From the NCBI RefSeq assembly GCF_001642805.2, contig NZ_CP016948.1:2790001-2854000 (forward strand): 64,000 bases of DNA, in the 5' to 3' direction. Positions within the stretch are counted from its first letter, which is position 1. Each line of letters starts with the position of its first letter. Source of the DNA: Serratia surfactantfaciens (lineage in GTDB: Bacteria > Pseudomonadota > Gammaproteobacteria > Enterobacterales > Enterobacteriaceae). Position numbers and translations under genes: made by a program. The notes under the pieces are model-generated. The model was not told where the DNA came from, made no database searches, and was given only the letters and a program-made list of their open reading frames with translations. Of this stretch, positions 1 through 10,038 are shown in pieces.

Positions 1-1007
1 GGTGCCTTGCCTTCCGAGGCCAGAGTGAACAGCATGCGGGTAGACGCGTACATACCCGAGTTACCGGCGGAAAGCACCGCCGTCAGGATCACCGCGTTCA
101 TCACCGCCGCCGCCGACAGCAGGCCGGCATGCTGGAACACCAGGGTGAACGGGCTGACGCTGATGTCTTTCACGTCATTGCGCAGCAGGCTCGGATCGGT
201 GTACGGAATGATCAGGCTGATGATCAGAATGGCGAAGATATAGAACAGCAGGATACGCCAGAACACCTGACGCACCGCGCGCGGGATGTTTTTGCCCGGG
301 TTTTCCGACTCGCCGGCCGCGATGCCGATAAGTTCGGTGCCCTGGAACGAGAAGCCGACGATCATCGCCACGCCGATCATCGCCGAGAAGCCGCCGGCGA
401 ACGGCGCGTCTCCTATCGTCCAGTTCTGCCAGCCGGCGTGTTCGCCGCCCTTCAGAATGCCGACGATCATCAGCACGCCGACGGCGATGAAGATAATCAC
501 GGTGCTGACCTTGATCAGCGCGAACCAGTATTCCGCCTCGCCGAACCCTTTCACCGAAATGTAGTTCAGCAGGAACATCAGGCCGAGGAACAGCGCGCTC
601 CAGATCCAACCCGGCGTGTCCGGGAACCAGTAACTCATCACCAACTGCGAGGCCACCAGGTCAACCGCGATGGTCACCGCCCAGTTGTACCAGTAGTTCC
701 AGCCCAGCGCGAAGCCGAAGCCTTCTTCCACGTATTTGGCGCCGTAGGTGGAGAATGAACCGGAGACCGGCATAAAGGCCGCCAGTTCGCCCAGGCTGGT
801 CATCAGGAAATACACCATCAAACCGATCAGAGCGTAAGACAACAGTGCCCCGCCGGGGCCTGCCTGAGAAACCGTGGCGCCCGAGGCGACGAACAGACCG
901 GTGCCGATGGAGCCGCCGATGGCGATCATGGTCAAATGCCGGGCTTTCAGCTCGCGGCGCAATCCGGGTGCTTGCTGCCCCGATGTTTTTATATCCTGCT
1001 GAGCCAT
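1..1007 (-). CDS. lysP: LysP lysine-specific permease (C-terminus cut by window edge)
   Basis: Inner-membrane lysine:proton symporter of the amino acid-polyamine-organocation (APC) superfamily. Reading leftward from the ATG at 1007, the protein opens with MAQQDIKTSG and then LKARHLTMIAIGGSIGTGLF, the classic first-helix signature of this family, followed by many hydrophobic segments. About 335 codons are present of the roughly 490 expected, and the frame is still open at position 1. Next to it on the same strand is a LysR regulator matching YeiE, the E. coli neighbour of lysP. In E. coli LysP also acts as co-sensor for CadC; nothing in this window tests that. Confidence 0.95.
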   Translation of the reverse strand, partial: MAQQDIKTSGQQAPGLRRELKARHLTMIAIGGSIGTGLFVASGATVSQAGPGGALLSYALIGLMVYFLMTSLGELAAFMPVSGSFSTYGAKYVEEGFGFALGWNYWYNWAVTIAVDLVASQLVMSYWFPDTPGWIWSALFLGLMFLLNYISVKGFGEAEYWFALIKVSTVIIFIAVGVLMIVGILKGGEHAGWQNWTIGDAPFAGGFSAMIGVAMIVGFSFQGTELIGIAAGESENPGKNIPRAVRQVFWRILLFYIFAILIISLIIPYTDPSLLRNDVKDISVSPFTLVFQHAGLLSAAAVMNAVILTAVLSAGNSGMYASTRMLFTLASEGKA

Positions 1008-1228
1008 TCGTTCCCTATCTATCTGCTCTTCGAAAAATGAGGGCGGATTGTAACAAATACCCGCCGGTGAACTAGCAACATTGCACTGATATAAGATAGC
1101 TTCATAATTCAGAGGCAATTATTAGCCGCGGCCCTTATGGCCTTACTTACTCTCATTAATGTGAGCGCGCGCAGATTTTTATGCTTTTTCAGGCCTGCGC
1201 GGCGATAGAAGGCGTGACGCGCTGCCGA

Positions 1229-2095
1229 TTACAGCGCGCAATAGCTGAGAAAACGCTGCAACGCGTTGGAGATGTGCTTTTGCCGATGGCGAATCAGGTA
1301 CAGGGTGCGACGCAGCGGCGGCAGCGGAAGCGGCAGTTCCACCAGCGCGCCGCTGGCAAGCTGTTCGGCCACCACCCGCCGCGACAGGCAGCTGATGCCG
1401 ATACCGTGCCGCACCGCGTGCTTGATCGCCTCGGAGTTGCCCAGCTCCATCACCAGCTGGAAATGTGGCAGATGCGCCAACAGCAGATGATCCAGCACCT
1501 CGCGAGTGCCCGAACCGCGCTCGCGCAGGATCCAGGGCGCATTGGCCAATGCCTCCAGCGTCGGCGGCTCGCGGGTCAGCGGGTTATCCGGCGCGGCGAA
1601 CACCACCAGCTCGTCCTCCAGCCACGGCTGCGTCACCAGCTCCGGCATATGGCAAGGCCCCTCGATCAATCCCAGATCGACGCGAAAATCCGCCACCGCC
1701 ACGATCACGTCCTGGCTGTTGCCGACATTCAGCTCCAGCGGCGCGGCCGGAAAATCCCGGCGGTAACGGGCGATCATCTCCGGCAGCATGTAGTTGCCGA
1801 TGGTGCTGCTGGCGGCGATGCGCAGCGCCCCGCCGTCATGGCGAAACAGCTGCTCGATCTCCCCCGCCTGTTCCAACAGCGCCAGCGCTTTGGGATACAG
1901 CAACCGGCCATGTTCGTTGATCACCAGCCGTTTGCCGACGCGATCGAACAGCTGCACGCCCAGCTGCCCCTCCAGATCCGCCAGTGCCGCGCTGACCGCC
2001 GACTGCGACAGCGCCAGCACCACCGAGGCCTGAGTGGTCGAACCGCTTTTCAGCACTTCGGTGAAGACTTCCAGTTGACGCAACGTGATATGCAT
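1229..2095 (-). CDS. yeiE: YeiE, LysR-family transcriptional regulator
   Basis: DNA-binding regulator of 288 aa, the usual LysR length. The N-terminal winged helix-turn-helix is clear ([18 protein letters not shown], then [15 protein letters not shown] at about residues 30-45), followed by a periplasmic-binding-type effector domain from about residue 90. An in-frame extension runs further upstream, but the ATG at 2095 matches the family start. It lies upstream of lysP in the same direction, as in E. coli. YeiE has been linked to iron and sulfite homeostasis in enterobacteria; which effector applies here cannot be read from sequence. Confidence 0.92.
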   Translation of the reverse strand: MHITLRQLEVFTEVLKSGSTTQASVVLALSQSAVSAALADLEGQLGVQLFDRVGKRLVINEHGRLLYPKALALLEQAGEIEQLFRHDGGALRIAASSTIGNYMLPEMIARYRRDFPAAPLELNVGNSQDVIVAVADFRVDLGLIEGPCHMPELVTQPWLEDELVVFAAPDNPLTREPPTLEALANAPWILRERGSGTREVLDHLLLAHLPHFQLVMELGNSEAIKHAVRHGIGISCLSRRVVAEQLASGALVELPLPLPPLRRTLYLIRHRQKHISNALQRFLSYCAL

Positions 2096-2199
2096 AGCTG
2101 TCCCGGTATTGAAAGAAGGTTCCGTCAGAGAACCAAAATATGATGTCGGCATGATGTGGGCGACCCGATCAGGCCATCCTGTTTACGGCCCGATCGGCG

Positions 2200-2397
2200 T
2201 TACTTGCCCAAAGCGACCAGCTGCGCCGCGGCGGCCAGCACCGCCTCGCGCGGCGTGCCGGTTTCGTCCCGCTGTATTAATTGCAGCATCGCCACCAGGC
2301 GATCGCGATCGACCGCTTTGTTCTCTTCAATCAAACGCCGCACCGCGCGGCCCACTTCCAGGTCTATCTGCTCTCTGCGTTGATCGTCGATATCCAT
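2200..2397 (-). CDS. Small helical protein, possible YmgB/AriR-family biofilm/acid regulator
   Basis: A 65-aa acidic, all-helical protein starting MDIDDQRREQ. The ATG at 2397 is chosen over an upstream in-frame start because an AGGAG motif sits 7 nt before it. The pattern (E..VGRAVRRLIEENKAVDRD followed by a second amphipathic helix ending in LVALGK) resembles the YmgB/AriR small-protein family of E. coli, which act in biofilm and acid-resistance control downstream of BluF/YcgE. It lies in the intergenic space between yeiE and yeiH and is not part of the E. coli locus. The family assignment rests on a remembered pattern only. Confidence 0.55.
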   Translation of the reverse strand: MDIDDQRREQIDLEVGRAVRRLIEENKAVDRDRLVAMLQLIQRDETGTPREAVLAAAAQLVALGK

Positions 2398-2591
2398 CGC
2401 CTGCTCCTGTTCAGTTGGAAAATTGACGGCGGCTCGCCGCGCCTCCCTCACCCTAGCCGCAATGCGGCTTTATGCCAATGTCTGAACGCATACCACTTAT
2501 TCAGATAGGTTATAAATATATAATCAATTTCTCTTTTATTCAGCCCAAACGTACTCTTAGCGGCAAGAAACAGACTGAAGGACTGACTTTT

Positions 2592-3665
2592 ATGGCGACT
2601 GATACCACTCACACTTATCCCGAGCGACGCTTTCCGCTGTTCGGCCTGCCGCGGCTGGTGCCGGGGCTGCTGCTGACCGGCGCGCTCACCGCGCTGGCCG
2701 TCTGGGCCGGCGATATTCCCTGGGTGGCGGAGCTGGGGCTGGGGGCGCTGACGCTGGCGATCCTGCTCGGCATTCTGGTGGGCAACACGCTGTATCCGCG
2801 CTGGCAAACCGCTTGCCACAGCGGCGTACAGCTGGCTAAACAGCGTCTGCTGCGTTTGGGCATTATCCTTTATGGCTTCCGGCTGACCTTTCAGCAGATC
2901 GCCGACGTGGGCGCCAGCGGCATCATCATCGACGCGCTGACCCTGACCACCACCTTCCTGCTGGCCTGTTGGCTCGGCAAAAAAGTGTTCGGCATCGACA
3001 GCCAGACCGCGATACTGATCGGCGCCGGCAGCAGCATTTGCGGCGCGGCGGCGGTGATGGCCACCGAGCCGGTGCTGAAGGCCGACTCCAGCAAAGTGGC
3101 GGTGGCGGTCTCGACCGTGGTGGTGTTCGGTACTCTGGCGATCTTCGCCTACCCGTGGCTGTATCAGTTGAATGAACACTTCCAGTGGCTGCCGTTCAGC
3201 CAGGAAACCTTCGGCATCTACGCCGGCTCCACCATTCACGAAGTGGCTCAGGTGGTCGCCGCCGGGCACGCCATCAGCCCTGACGCCGAAAACGCGGCGG
3301 TGATCGCCAAGATGATTCGCGTGATGATGCTGGCGCCGTTCCTGCTGCTGCTGTCGGGCTACATCAGCCGCGGCGGCGAAGGTAAGGCGGAAAAATCCGC
3401 CATCACCATTCCATGGTTCGCCGTGCTGTTTATCGCCGTCGCCGGGCTGAACTCCTTCAACCTGCTGCCGGCCACGCTGGTGCGTCACCTGATCACCGCC
3501 GACACCTGGATGCTGGCGATGGCGATGGCGGCGCTGGGGCTGACCACCCACATCAGCGCCGTGCGCCAGGCCGGGATGAAACCGATTCTGTTGGCTACGC
3601 TGCTGTTCGTCTGGCTGCTGGTCGGCGGCGCCGCGATAAATCAGCTGGTGCAACACTGGTTCTAA
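2592..3665 (+). CDS. yeiH: YeiH, UPF0324-family inner-membrane protein
   Basis: Polytopic membrane protein of 357 aa of the YeiH/UPF0324 family (putative sulfate/anion exporter; function unproven). The ATG at 2592 follows a GAAGGAC ribosome site; the longer open frame from 2472 is AT-rich leader and not typical of the family. About ten hydrophobic segments are visible, with family-typical motifs such as [16 protein letters not shown] and [14 protein letters not shown]. It is transcribed away from yeiE, its likely LysR regulator, which fits the divergent regulator-target layout of E. coli. A strong hairpin terminator follows at 3676. Confidence 0.9.
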   Translation: MATDTTHTYPERRFPLFGLPRLVPGLLLTGALTALAVWAGDIPWVAELGLGALTLAILLGILVGNTLYPRWQTACHSGVQLAKQRLLRLGIILYGFRLTFQQIADVGASGIIIDALTLTTTFLLACWLGKKVFGIDSQTAILIGAGSSICGAAAVMATEPVLKADSSKVAVAVSTVVVFGTLAIFAYPWLYQLNEHFQWLPFSQETFGIYAGSTIHEVAQVVAAGHAISPDAENAAVIAKMIRVMMLAPFLLLLSGYISRGGEGKAEKSAITIPWFAVLFIAVAGLNSFNLLPATLVRHLITADTWMLAMAMAALGLTTHISAVRQAGMKPILLATLLFVWLLVGGAAINQLVQHWF

Positions 3666-3675
3666 TCTCCCCTTC

Positions 3676-3703
3676 TGCGGCCCGCTTCGGCGGGCCGCAT
3701 TTA
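3676..3703 (+). terminator. Rho-independent terminator of yeiH
   Basis: Perfect 10-bp GC stem (3676-3685 with 3690-3699) closed by a TTCG tetraloop and followed by a short T-rich stretch, between the yeiH stop and the nfo start. Confidence 0.8.
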
Positions 3704-3754
3704 TTCCGCCCGCCATCAATGCCATAATGTCACCGATAACACAGGAGAATGAAG

Positions 3755-4594
3755 ATGAAGTTTGTCGGTGCACATGTCAGCGCGTCAGGCGGCGTGGATC
3801 AAGCGGTTATCCGCGCGCACGAATTGGAGGCGACCGCGTTCGCCCTGTTCACCAAAAATCAGCGTCAATGGAAGGCCGCGCCGCTGGCCGCCGACGTGAT
3901 CGATAAGTTCAAGAGCGCCTGCGCCCAGTACGGCTTCGGGCCGGGGCAGATCCTGCCGCACGACAGCTACCTGATCAACCTTGGGCACCCGGTGGCCGAC
4001 GCGTTGGAAAAATCGCGCGAAGCGTTTATCGACGAGCTGCAGCGCTGCGAACAGCTGGGGCTGACGCTGCTGAACTTCCACCCAGGCAGCCACCTGCTGC
4101 AAATCGATGAAGACAAGTGCCTGGCGCGCATCGCCGAATCGATCAACATCGCGCTGGATAAAACCGCCGGCGTGACGGCCGTGATCGAGAACACCGCCGG
4201 TCAGGGCAGCAATCTGGGCTTCAAATTCGAACACCTGGCGGCGATCATCGACGGCGTGGAAGACAAAAGCCGCGTCGGCGTCTGCATCGATACCTGCCAC
4301 GCCTTCGCCGCCGGCTACGATCTGCGCACCGAAGAAGAGTGCGAGCGCACCTTTAAGCAGCTTGGCGACATCGTCGGTTTCAACTACCTGCGCGGCATGC
4401 ACCTGAACGACGCCAAGAGCGAGTTCAACAGCCGCGTCGATCGTCACCACAGCCTGGGGGAAGGCAACATCGGTAAAACGGTGTTCAGCTACATCATGCG
4501 CGATCCGCGTTTCGACAATATTCCGTTGATTCTGGAAACGGTAAACCCGGATATCTGGGCCGAAGAGATCGCCTGGCTGAAGGCGCAGCAGTAA
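3755..4594 (+). CDS. nfo: Endonuclease IV (AP endonuclease)
   Basis: Cleaves DNA 5' to abasic sites and 3'-blocking lesions in base excision repair; a three-zinc TIM-barrel enzyme. The protein is 279 aa, like the E. coli enzyme, and shows [13 protein letters not shown] at the start, [56 protein letters not shown] and [11 protein letters not shown], which carry the metal-binding His, Asp and Glu residues. The second of two ATGs (3755) is chosen because AGGAG lies 7 nt upstream of it. In E. coli nfo belongs to the SoxRS regulon; no soxbox was identified here. Confidence 0.97.
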   Translation: MKFVGAHVSASGGVDQAVIRAHELEATAFALFTKNQRQWKAAPLAADVIDKFKSACAQYGFGPGQILPHDSYLINLGHPVADALEKSREAFIDELQRCEQLGLTLLNFHPGSHLLQIDEDKCLARIAESINIALDKTAGVTAVIENTAGQGSNLGFKFEHLAAIIDGVEDKSRVGVCIDTCHAFAAGYDLRTEEECERTFKQLGDIVGFNYLRGMHLNDAKSEFNSRVDRHHSLGEGNIGKTVFSYIMRDPRFDNIPLILETVNPDIWAEEIAWLKAQQ

Positions 4595-4613
4595 CCCTCC
4601 CCTGGCCGCTCGC

Positions 4614-5207
4614 CTAAGCGCGGGCGGTTTCCTTCACCGCGTGCTCCGCCGCCAGCATGGCGCTGAACTGACGCAGCGTTTCTTCATCCAGGCCCGCAGC
4701 CCTGAACACCGCGGTGGTAAAGCTGACCGGCGACGATCCCGGCGCCGTAATGACCCGGTCATCCGCCACGGCGGCGGCGCTCGCAACGAAACGGCGCTGC
4801 CCGGTATAGCCCGCCACATGGCGCGTCAAAAACTCGGCATCGTTGGAGGTGTGCGCCCTGCCGTTCAACAGGCCGGCCCGCGCCAACGCCAGCGTTCCGC
4901 CGCAAATGCCCGCCACAGTCGCGCCGCGTTGCAGCTGCTCGTTGAGCAGCGCGCTGATATCCGGCGCCCGCTCGGTTTCCCACAGGGTGCCGCCGACCAC
5001 CACCAGCACCTCGGGGCACCAATCCGCCAATACGGCGACGCCGCGAGCCACTTCCACCGTCAACCCGCCCTGTGAGCGAAGCTTTCCGGCCTCCGGCGCA
5101 AAAAACGCCACATCCAAGCCATAAAACGGCCCGCCAACGCCGGCGATAAGCGCGTATTCCCAATCGGCGAAACCGGATGTCAGTACGATCGCCACTTTTT
5201 TAGCCAC
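4614..5207 (-). CDS. DJ-1/PfpI family protein
   Basis: Flavodoxin-like protein of the DJ-1/PfpI/GATase1 superfamily, about 197 aa. The conserved nucleophile-elbow cysteine lies in VAGICGGTLALA near residue 100, and the N-terminal strand KKVAIVLTSGFADWEYALI carries the acidic residue usual for the family. Members include glyoxalases, deglycases, chaperones and proteases, so a precise activity cannot be given. The GTG at 5207 is preferred: AAGGAG sits 8 nt before it and VAKKVAIVL starts the fold directly; a longer frame begins at 5273. It is inserted between nfo and fruA, absent at this spot in E. coli. Confidence 0.75.
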   Translation of the reverse strand: MAKKVAIVLTSGFADWEYALIAGVGGPFYGLDVAFFAPEAGKLRSQGGLTVEVARGVAVLADWCPEVLVVVGGTLWETERAPDISALLNEQLQRGATVAGICGGTLALARAGLLNGRAHTSNDAEFLTRHVAGYTGQRRFVASAAAVADDRVITAPGSSPVSFTTAVFRAAGLDEETLRQFSAMLAAEHAVKETARA

Positions 5208-5320
5208 TGATGAATCTCCTTGAGTCATTCCTTGTTCGCAGGAACAAAGTCGCGCTATCAGCGTAGAAAGCATTGTGATTTTTGGCTAGGGGTAAATCGT
5301 GCTAACCGACTAAGACACAA

Positions 5321-5352
5321 ACAAAAACGCGCAGCTCGAGGCTGCGCGTTTT
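5321..5352 (-). terminator. Terminator of the fru operon
   Basis: Perfect 12-bp stem (5324-5335 with 5341-5352) with a 5-nt loop. Read on the minus strand it ends in a T-rich tract just downstream of the fruA stop. Confidence 0.85.
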
Positions 5353-5368
5353 GCGGTATCGGCAAGGC

Positions 5369-7051
5369 TTACGCCGCGGCGGCTACCGGCGCTTCAGCAC
5401 GTTTCAGCAGGGCGTACGCCACCCCCGCCAGCAGCGTGCCTGCAGCGATCGCCACCAGGTACAACAGCACCGGCGAAATCGCGCCCGGGATCAGCAGCAC
5501 GAACAGCCCACCGTGCGGCGCCATCAGTTTGGCGCCGAAGGCCATCGACAGCGCGCCGGTCAGCGCCCCGCCGGCAATGCAGCACGGCAGCACGCGCATC
5601 GGATCGCGGGCGGCGAATGGAATCGCCCCTTCGGTAATAAAGCACAGCCCCAGCACCAACGCCGCCTTGCCGCCTTCCTGTTCGGATTTCGGGAACTTGC
5701 GGCGCGCCAGCAGCGTCGCCAGCCCCATCGCCAGCGGCGGTACCATGCCCGCCGCCATGATCGCCGCCATCGGCGCATACACCGAGGAGCTGAGCAGCGC
5801 GACGCCGAACGCGTAGGCCGCTTTGTTCACCGGGCCGCCCATGTCGGTGCACATCATGCCGCCGAGGATTGCGCCCAGCAGCACTGCGTTGGCGGTGCCC
5901 AGCGATTGCAGCCAATGGGTCAGGCCTTCCATGATCTTCGCCACCGGCGTGCCGACCACGTAAATCATGATAAGGCCGGTGATCAGGCTGGCAACCAGCG
6001 GAATGATCAGGATCGGCTTCAACGCTTCCATGCTTTGCGGCAGGCGCAGCTTGCTGCTGATCGCCTTGGCGACGTAACCCGCCAGGAAGCCGGCGATGAT
6101 ACCGCCGAGGAAACCGGCGCCGGTGCTCACCGCCAGCATGCCGCCGATCAGGCCCGGCGTCAGCCCCGGACGATCCGCGATGGAAAAGGCGATGAAACCG
6201 GCCAATACCGGCACCATCAGCGCGAAGGCGGAGCCGCCGCCGATCTGCATCAGCGCCGCCGCCAGCGTGCCTTTGACTTCAAACGCCTTGATGCCGAACA
6301 CGAACGACAGCGCGATGCACAACCCGCCTGCCACCACCATCGGCAGCATGTAAGACACGCCGGTCAGCAGGTGGCGATACGGGCCGTTGCCCTCTTTCTT
6401 TTTCGCCGCCGGCGCCGCGTTGCCGCGCTGCTGCGGCTGAAACACTTCCGCCTCGGCCTGCGCCTTGTCCAGCTCCTGGGCGGTTTTCTTCAGCGCCAGG
6501 CCGGTCGAAGTACGATACATCGGCTTACCGGCAAATTTGTCCAGATCCACTTCGATGTCCGCCGCGACGATCACCAAATCCGCCGCCGCCACTTCTTCCG
6601 GAGTGATAGCGTTGCCGGCACCCACGGAGCCGCGCGTTTCCACCTTCACCCACCAGCCGCGCTTCTTCGCTTCGCTTTCAATGGCTTCGGCCGCCATAAA
6701 GGTGTGCGCCACGCCGGTCGGGCAGGCGGTGATCGCCACGATGCGTTTTTGCCCGGCGGCTTTCACCGCCGCCGCCTGCGGCGCCTGATAGGTTTCAGCT
6801 TCGGCCTTGGCCCGTGCCAGAAAAGCCTCCGGTTCACGCACCGCCTGCTCTACCTCACCCACATACACCAATTTGCCGTTCAGCCCGGCGTCAGCAGGCG
6901 CAGTCTGCCCTGCCACCACCACCAGTTCGGCATCCTGCAGCGACTCGACCAGCGTCAGGCCGGTTTTGGCCGCGGCAGCCTCCAGCATGCGTTTCGCCAG
7001 GTGGCCACGGGCCTGCCCCAACGAACTGTCTACCATCAGCAGCGTTTTCAT
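5369..7051 (-). CDS. fruA: Fructose PTS permease, EIIBC component
   Basis: Inner-membrane EIIBC that imports fructose and phosphorylates it to fructose 1-phosphate. The 560 aa match the E. coli length. Order: a degenerate IIB' domain (about residues 1-95), a functional IIB with the phosphocysteine motif AITACPTGVAHTFMAAEAIE (about 110-125), an Ala/Lys linker, then the IIC membrane domain from about 230 with repeated hydrophobic helices and a GAIPFAARDP motif. It is the last gene of fruB-fruK-fruA, 11 bp after fruK, and is followed by a strong terminator. Confidence 0.97.
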   Translation of the reverse strand: MKTLLMVDSSLGQARGHLAKRMLEAAAAKTGLTLVESLQDAELVVVAGQTAPADAGLNGKLVYVGEVEQAVREPEAFLARAKAEAETYQAPQAAAVKAAGQKRIVAITACPTGVAHTFMAAEAIESEAKKRGWWVKVETRGSVGAGNAITPEEVAAADLVIVAADIEVDLDKFAGKPMYRTSTGLALKKTAQELDKAQAEAEVFQPQQRGNAAPAAKKKEGNGPYRHLLTGVSYMLPMVVAGGLCIALSFVFGIKAFEVKGTLAAALMQIGGGSAFALMVPVLAGFIAFSIADRPGLTPGLIGGMLAVSTGAGFLGGIIAGFLAGYVAKAISSKLRLPQSMEALKPILIIPLVASLITGLIMIYVVGTPVAKIMEGLTHWLQSLGTANAVLLGAILGGMMCTDMGGPVNKAAYAFGVALLSSSVYAPMAAIMAAGMVPPLAMGLATLLARRKFPKSEQEGGKAALVLGLCFITEGAIPFAARDPMRVLPCCIAGGALTGALSMAFGAKLMAPHGGLFVLLIPGAISPVLLYLVAIAAGTLLAGVAYALLKRAEAPVAAAA

Positions 7052-7062
7052 TCTGCCTCCTG

Positions 7063-8004
7063 CTATTGATTGAAAGGTTTCAGATCGACGCGCGCCATCA
7101 TCGCGGCCAACTGGGGACGATCGGTCACGCCGACGTTGCTCTGGCTGACCGCCAGCGCCGCTACTGCCGTGGCCAAACGCAGGGTGTGTTCGCTGGATTC
7201 GCGCATCAACAGGCCGTAAATCAGGCCGCCGACCATCGAATCGCCGGCACCCACGGTGCTGACCACCTCACAGGACGGCGGTTTGGCGATCCAGGCGCCG
7301 GAAGCGTTAACCCACAGCGCGCCTTCCGCACCGAGGGAGATCACCACGTGGGCGATGCCCTGCTCGCGCAGCGCATGCGCGGCCTCGACCACGTCCGCCA
7401 GCGCCGGCAGCGGGCGGCCGGCCCAGATTTCCAGCTCGCGGCGGTTCGGTTTGACCAACCACGGCGAGGCCTTCAGCCCGGCGACCAGCGCTTCGCGGCT
7501 GCTGTCGAAAATGATGCACGGGCACTTGGCGCGCAGCTGGGTCATCCAGTCGGTAAACGCATCGGGATCGACGCCGGCCGGCAGGCTGCCGCTCACCGCC
7601 ACCATATCGAACTGGCCCAGCCAGCTCAGCGAGTCGCTGACGAAACGATCCCAGTCCTGCGGCGTGACTTCAAAACCGGAGAAGTTAAAGTCGGTCACTT
7701 CGCCGTCTTTTTCCGTCAGCTTGACGTTGATACGGGTGCGGCCCGGCACCACCTGGAAGCGGTTGGCGATCCCCAGATCGCTGAACAGCAGCTGGAAACC
7801 GTCCTGATTGTCTTTGCCCAGGAAGCCGCCGACGGTGACGTCGATGCCTAAATCCTTCAACACCTTGGCGACGTTGATGCCCTTACCGGCAGCGTGCAGG
7901 CCGGCGGTTTTTACCCGGTTGACTTCCCCGCGCTCGATCTGCGGGCAGAAACCCACCAGATCGTACGCCGGGTTCAAGGTGATCGTTGCTACTCTTCTGC
8001 TCAT
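7063..8004 (-). CDS. fruK: 1-phosphofructokinase
   Basis: PfkB/ribokinase-family kinase converting fructose 1-phosphate to fructose 1,6-bisphosphate. The protein is 313 aa. The N-terminal family signature ([24 protein letters not shown] near residue 60) and the C-terminal anion-hole/catalytic base motif [13 protein letters not shown] (about residues 245-257) are intact. The start codon overlaps the end of fruB by 4 bp (ATGA), so the two are translationally coupled. Its substrate is the FruA product and is also the inducer that releases Cra. Confidence 0.97.
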   Translation of the reverse strand: MSRRVATITLNPAYDLVGFCPQIERGEVNRVKTAGLHAAGKGINVAKVLKDLGIDVTVGGFLGKDNQDGFQLLFSDLGIANRFQVVPGRTRINVKLTEKDGEVTDFNFSGFEVTPQDWDRFVSDSLSWLGQFDMVAVSGSLPAGVDPDAFTDWMTQLRAKCPCIIFDSSREALVAGLKASPWLVKPNRRELEIWAGRPLPALADVVEAAHALREQGIAHVVISLGAEGALWVNASGAWIAKPPSCEVVSTVGAGDSMVGGLIYGLLMRESSEHTLRLATAVAALAVSQSNVGVTDRPQLAAMMARVDLKPFNQ

Positions 8005-9134
8005 GCTGCGCCCTCGCCCAGTCCTTCATTAATCGCTTCGCCGATCGCCTTCAGCGCGGCTTCAGCATCTTCTCCATTGGCGGTAAAGCGCAGGTGGTGC
8101 CCTTTCTTCACGCCCAGTGCCACCACCTTCATCAGGCTGCGCCCGTTGGCCGGCTTGCCGCTGCCGTCCAGGTTGGTGACGGTGATGTCACTGTTGAAAC
8201 TTTTAATCACGTTAACCAGCGCCGTGCCCGGCCGCGCGTGCAGACCGTGCTCGTTGCGGATCACGAACTCGGCGCTCAGCACGCTGCTCTCCTCGGCCAC
8301 TTCGCTGGTCAGCAGCGCCAGCACGCCGGCGGCATCCGCCTTCAGCAAGCGTTCAGCTTTATTGTCCAGCAGTAGATCGCTGAGGTAGTTGAGCACCGCC
8401 AGCGGCTGCGCGTCGGCGACCGACACCGTCAGCAGCAGCGCCACCGGCTCGCCGTCTTCCACGAAAGCCTGCGCCGGTCGGCTGACGGTGGCCGCGCTGG
8501 CCAGGTTGCCTTCAACGCTGTCGCTCAGCCAGATACCCTGCCCCAGGTTCAGCGGCTTACGGGTGATAACATCGCTGACGAACTGCGCATTGACCGCACC
8601 GACCTTTTGCAGCCGGCCGGCGTTCAGCGCCTGCAGCGTCATCAGGCTGTCGGCCGCGACGTCGAGCGCAATCAGCGAGACGTCGAACTGGAATTCGGCG
8701 CTCTGCTGCTCGCCCATCAACAGGCTGCGCAGCTCTTCCGCAGAGGTGGTTTTCGCCAACCGCTCCGCCACGCTGTCATCGCTCAGCACGTGGGTGAGCT
8801 GACGCAGCAGCGCCAAATGCTCGTCGGAACGGGCGGCGATGCCGATCGCTACATAGGCGGTCTGGCCTTCTCCCCAGGTGATGCCCTGCGGGAACTGAAA
8901 CACCTGCACGCCGGTTTTCAACACCAGATCACGGGTATCGGTGGTGCCGTGCGGAATGGCGATGCCGTTACCCAGATAGGTGGACGTCTGCAGTTCGCGC
9001 TGCAGCATGCCGTCTACATAGCCGGCGCTGACGCAGCCGGCTTCGGTCAGGGCGGCGGCCACCTGACGGATGGCCTCCTGCTTACCGGCAGCCGCGGCGC
9101 CCAGATGAATGTCTTGCGGTGACAACTGGAACAT
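8001..9134 (-). CDS. fruB: Fructose PTS diphosphoryl transfer protein (EIIA-M-HPr)
   Basis: Cytoplasmic phosphocarrier of 377 aa that passes phosphate from EI to FruA. N-terminal EIIA carries the active histidine in [13 protein letters not shown] (about residue 62); a central M domain follows; the C-terminal HPr-like (FPr) domain has its histidine in [14 protein letters not shown] and the regulatory serine region [12 protein letters not shown]. The start at 9134 has AGGAGA just upstream. First gene of the operon, directly behind two Cra-type operators. Confidence 0.96.
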   Translation of the reverse strand: MFQLSPQDIHLGAAAAGKQEAIRQVAAALTEAGCVSAGYVDGMLQRELQTSTYLGNGIAIPHGTTDTRDLVLKTGVQVFQFPQGITWGEGQTAYVAIGIAARSDEHLALLRQLTHVLSDDSVAERLAKTTSAEELRSLLMGEQQSAEFQFDVSLIALDVAADSLMTLQALNAGRLQKVGAVNAQFVSDVITRKPLNLGQGIWLSDSVEGNLASAATVSRPAQAFVEDGEPVALLLTVSVADAQPLAVLNYLSDLLLDNKAERLLKADAAGVLALLTSEVAEESSVLSAEFVIRNEHGLHARPGTALVNVIKSFNSDITVTNLDGSGKPANGRSLMKVVALGVKKGHHLRFTANGEDAEAALKAIGEAINEGLGEGAA

Positions 9135-9154
9135 GATTCTCCTCTCCTGCTGAA

Positions 9155-9170
9155 TTGAATCGTTTCAGCT
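9155..9170 (-). promoter_or_regulatory. Cra (FruR) operator, proximal
   Basis: TTGAATCGTTTCAGCT closely matches the Cra consensus built on TGAATCGTTTCA. It lies about 20 bp upstream of the fruB start, as in the E. coli fru operator pair. Confidence 0.75.
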
Positions 9171-9218
9171 TCATTGAGAAAAAGGAGCGCTATCCGCTGA
9201 CCACAAGCGGCGGGATAA

Positions 9219-9234
9219 CGCTGAAACGTTTCAA
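9219..9234 (-). promoter_or_regulatory. Cra (FruR) operator, distal
   Basis: CGCTGAAACGTTTCAA contains the perfect palindromic Cra core TGAAACGTTTCA. Together with the proximal site 64 bp away it predicts repression of fruBKA relieved by fructose 1-phosphate. Confidence 0.8.
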
Positions 9235-9382
9235 GGAGTGTGTGAGCAGCGCAAGGCGAAAGCAAGTTTTCTCCCTTTCGCCATTGCAGATTTTTGAGCT
9301 TACGCACACTTTCGCCGGCGCATTGGTCAGCGCCGGGGCAAAATGACATACTGGTGCTGAAACTTTGCTGACGGAGAAAAGC

Positions 9383-9805
9383 ATGAACGTAGTGACGGGC
9401 GTCGGGGTGATCATCGTCAACCCGCAAGGCGAGATTTTGTTGGGCAAACGCTGCGGTTCCCACGCGCCCTTTTGGTCGATTCCCGGCGGCCATCTGGAGG
9501 CCGGGGAGACCTTCGAGCAGTGCGCCCAGCGCGAAATCGCCGAAGAGACCGGCTTGCTCATCGATCCGCCGCGCTTCGTGGGCGTCAGCAACAATCTGCA
9601 GACCTGGCGCGCCGAAGGCAAACACACGGTGTCTATCTGCCTGCAGGTGGCCCACCCCGGCGGCGCAGCCGAGCTGAAAGAACCGGAGAAATGCGCCGAG
9701 TGGCGCTGGTGCGCGCCTGAAGCCCTGCCGGAACCCCATTTCGAAGCCAGCCGCACCGCTATCCGCCTGTGGCTGAGCGGCCAGGCCTACCTGCCAGCGG
9801 TCTGA
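9383..9805 (+). CDS. Nudix hydrolase (NUDT15/MTH2-like)
   Basis: Hydrolase of nucleoside diphosphates linked to another moiety, 140 aa. The Nudix box is complete: GGHLEAGETFEQCAQREIAE followed by ETG, with the REIAEE acidic cluster that binds magnesium. The start MNVVTGVGVIIVN and the LLGKRCGSHAPFWSIPGG segment resemble eukaryotic NUDT15 and bacterial dCTP/ADP-ribose pyrophosphatases; substrate unknown. The ATG at 9383 has GGAG 7 nt upstream. It is divergent from fruB and followed by a hairpin. Confidence 0.85.
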   Translation: MNVVTGVGVIIVNPQGEILLGKRCGSHAPFWSIPGGHLEAGETFEQCAQREIAEETGLLIDPPRFVGVSNNLQTWRAEGKHTVSICLQVAHPGGAAELKEPEKCAEWRWCAPEALPEPHFEASRTAIRLWLSGQAYLPAV

Positions 9806-9811
9806 TCCAAT

Positions 9812-9836
9812 GCGAGCGCGTGCTGCGCTCGCTTCC
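9812..9836 (+). terminator. Hairpin after the Nudix gene
   Basis: 8-bp stem GCGAGCGC/GCGCTCGC with a 5-nt loop just after the stop, followed by a T-poor tract; probable but weak terminator. Confidence 0.5.
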
Positions 9837-10038
9837 CCTGCCGCATCGCTCCACCGTTATATAAATTAGAATATAACGCTATTTTTTGCGATATACGCCA
9901 TTTTTTTGACTACGGATAACCCTATGGGGTTAACCCTCTTCTATCATTATCCCTGCAATCGACGTGGCATTCTGACCTCCGGTCGGCGGCCTTTTGGCAA
10001 GATTTTATTTTAAATTCATAATTATAAGCGGGTTTACC

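Noticed and set aside
5351-7069. Long plus-strand open frame antisense to fruA (572 codons)
   Set aside because: A shadow frame of GC-rich coding DNA; its product is low-complexity His/Arg/Gln and fruA itself is unmistakable.
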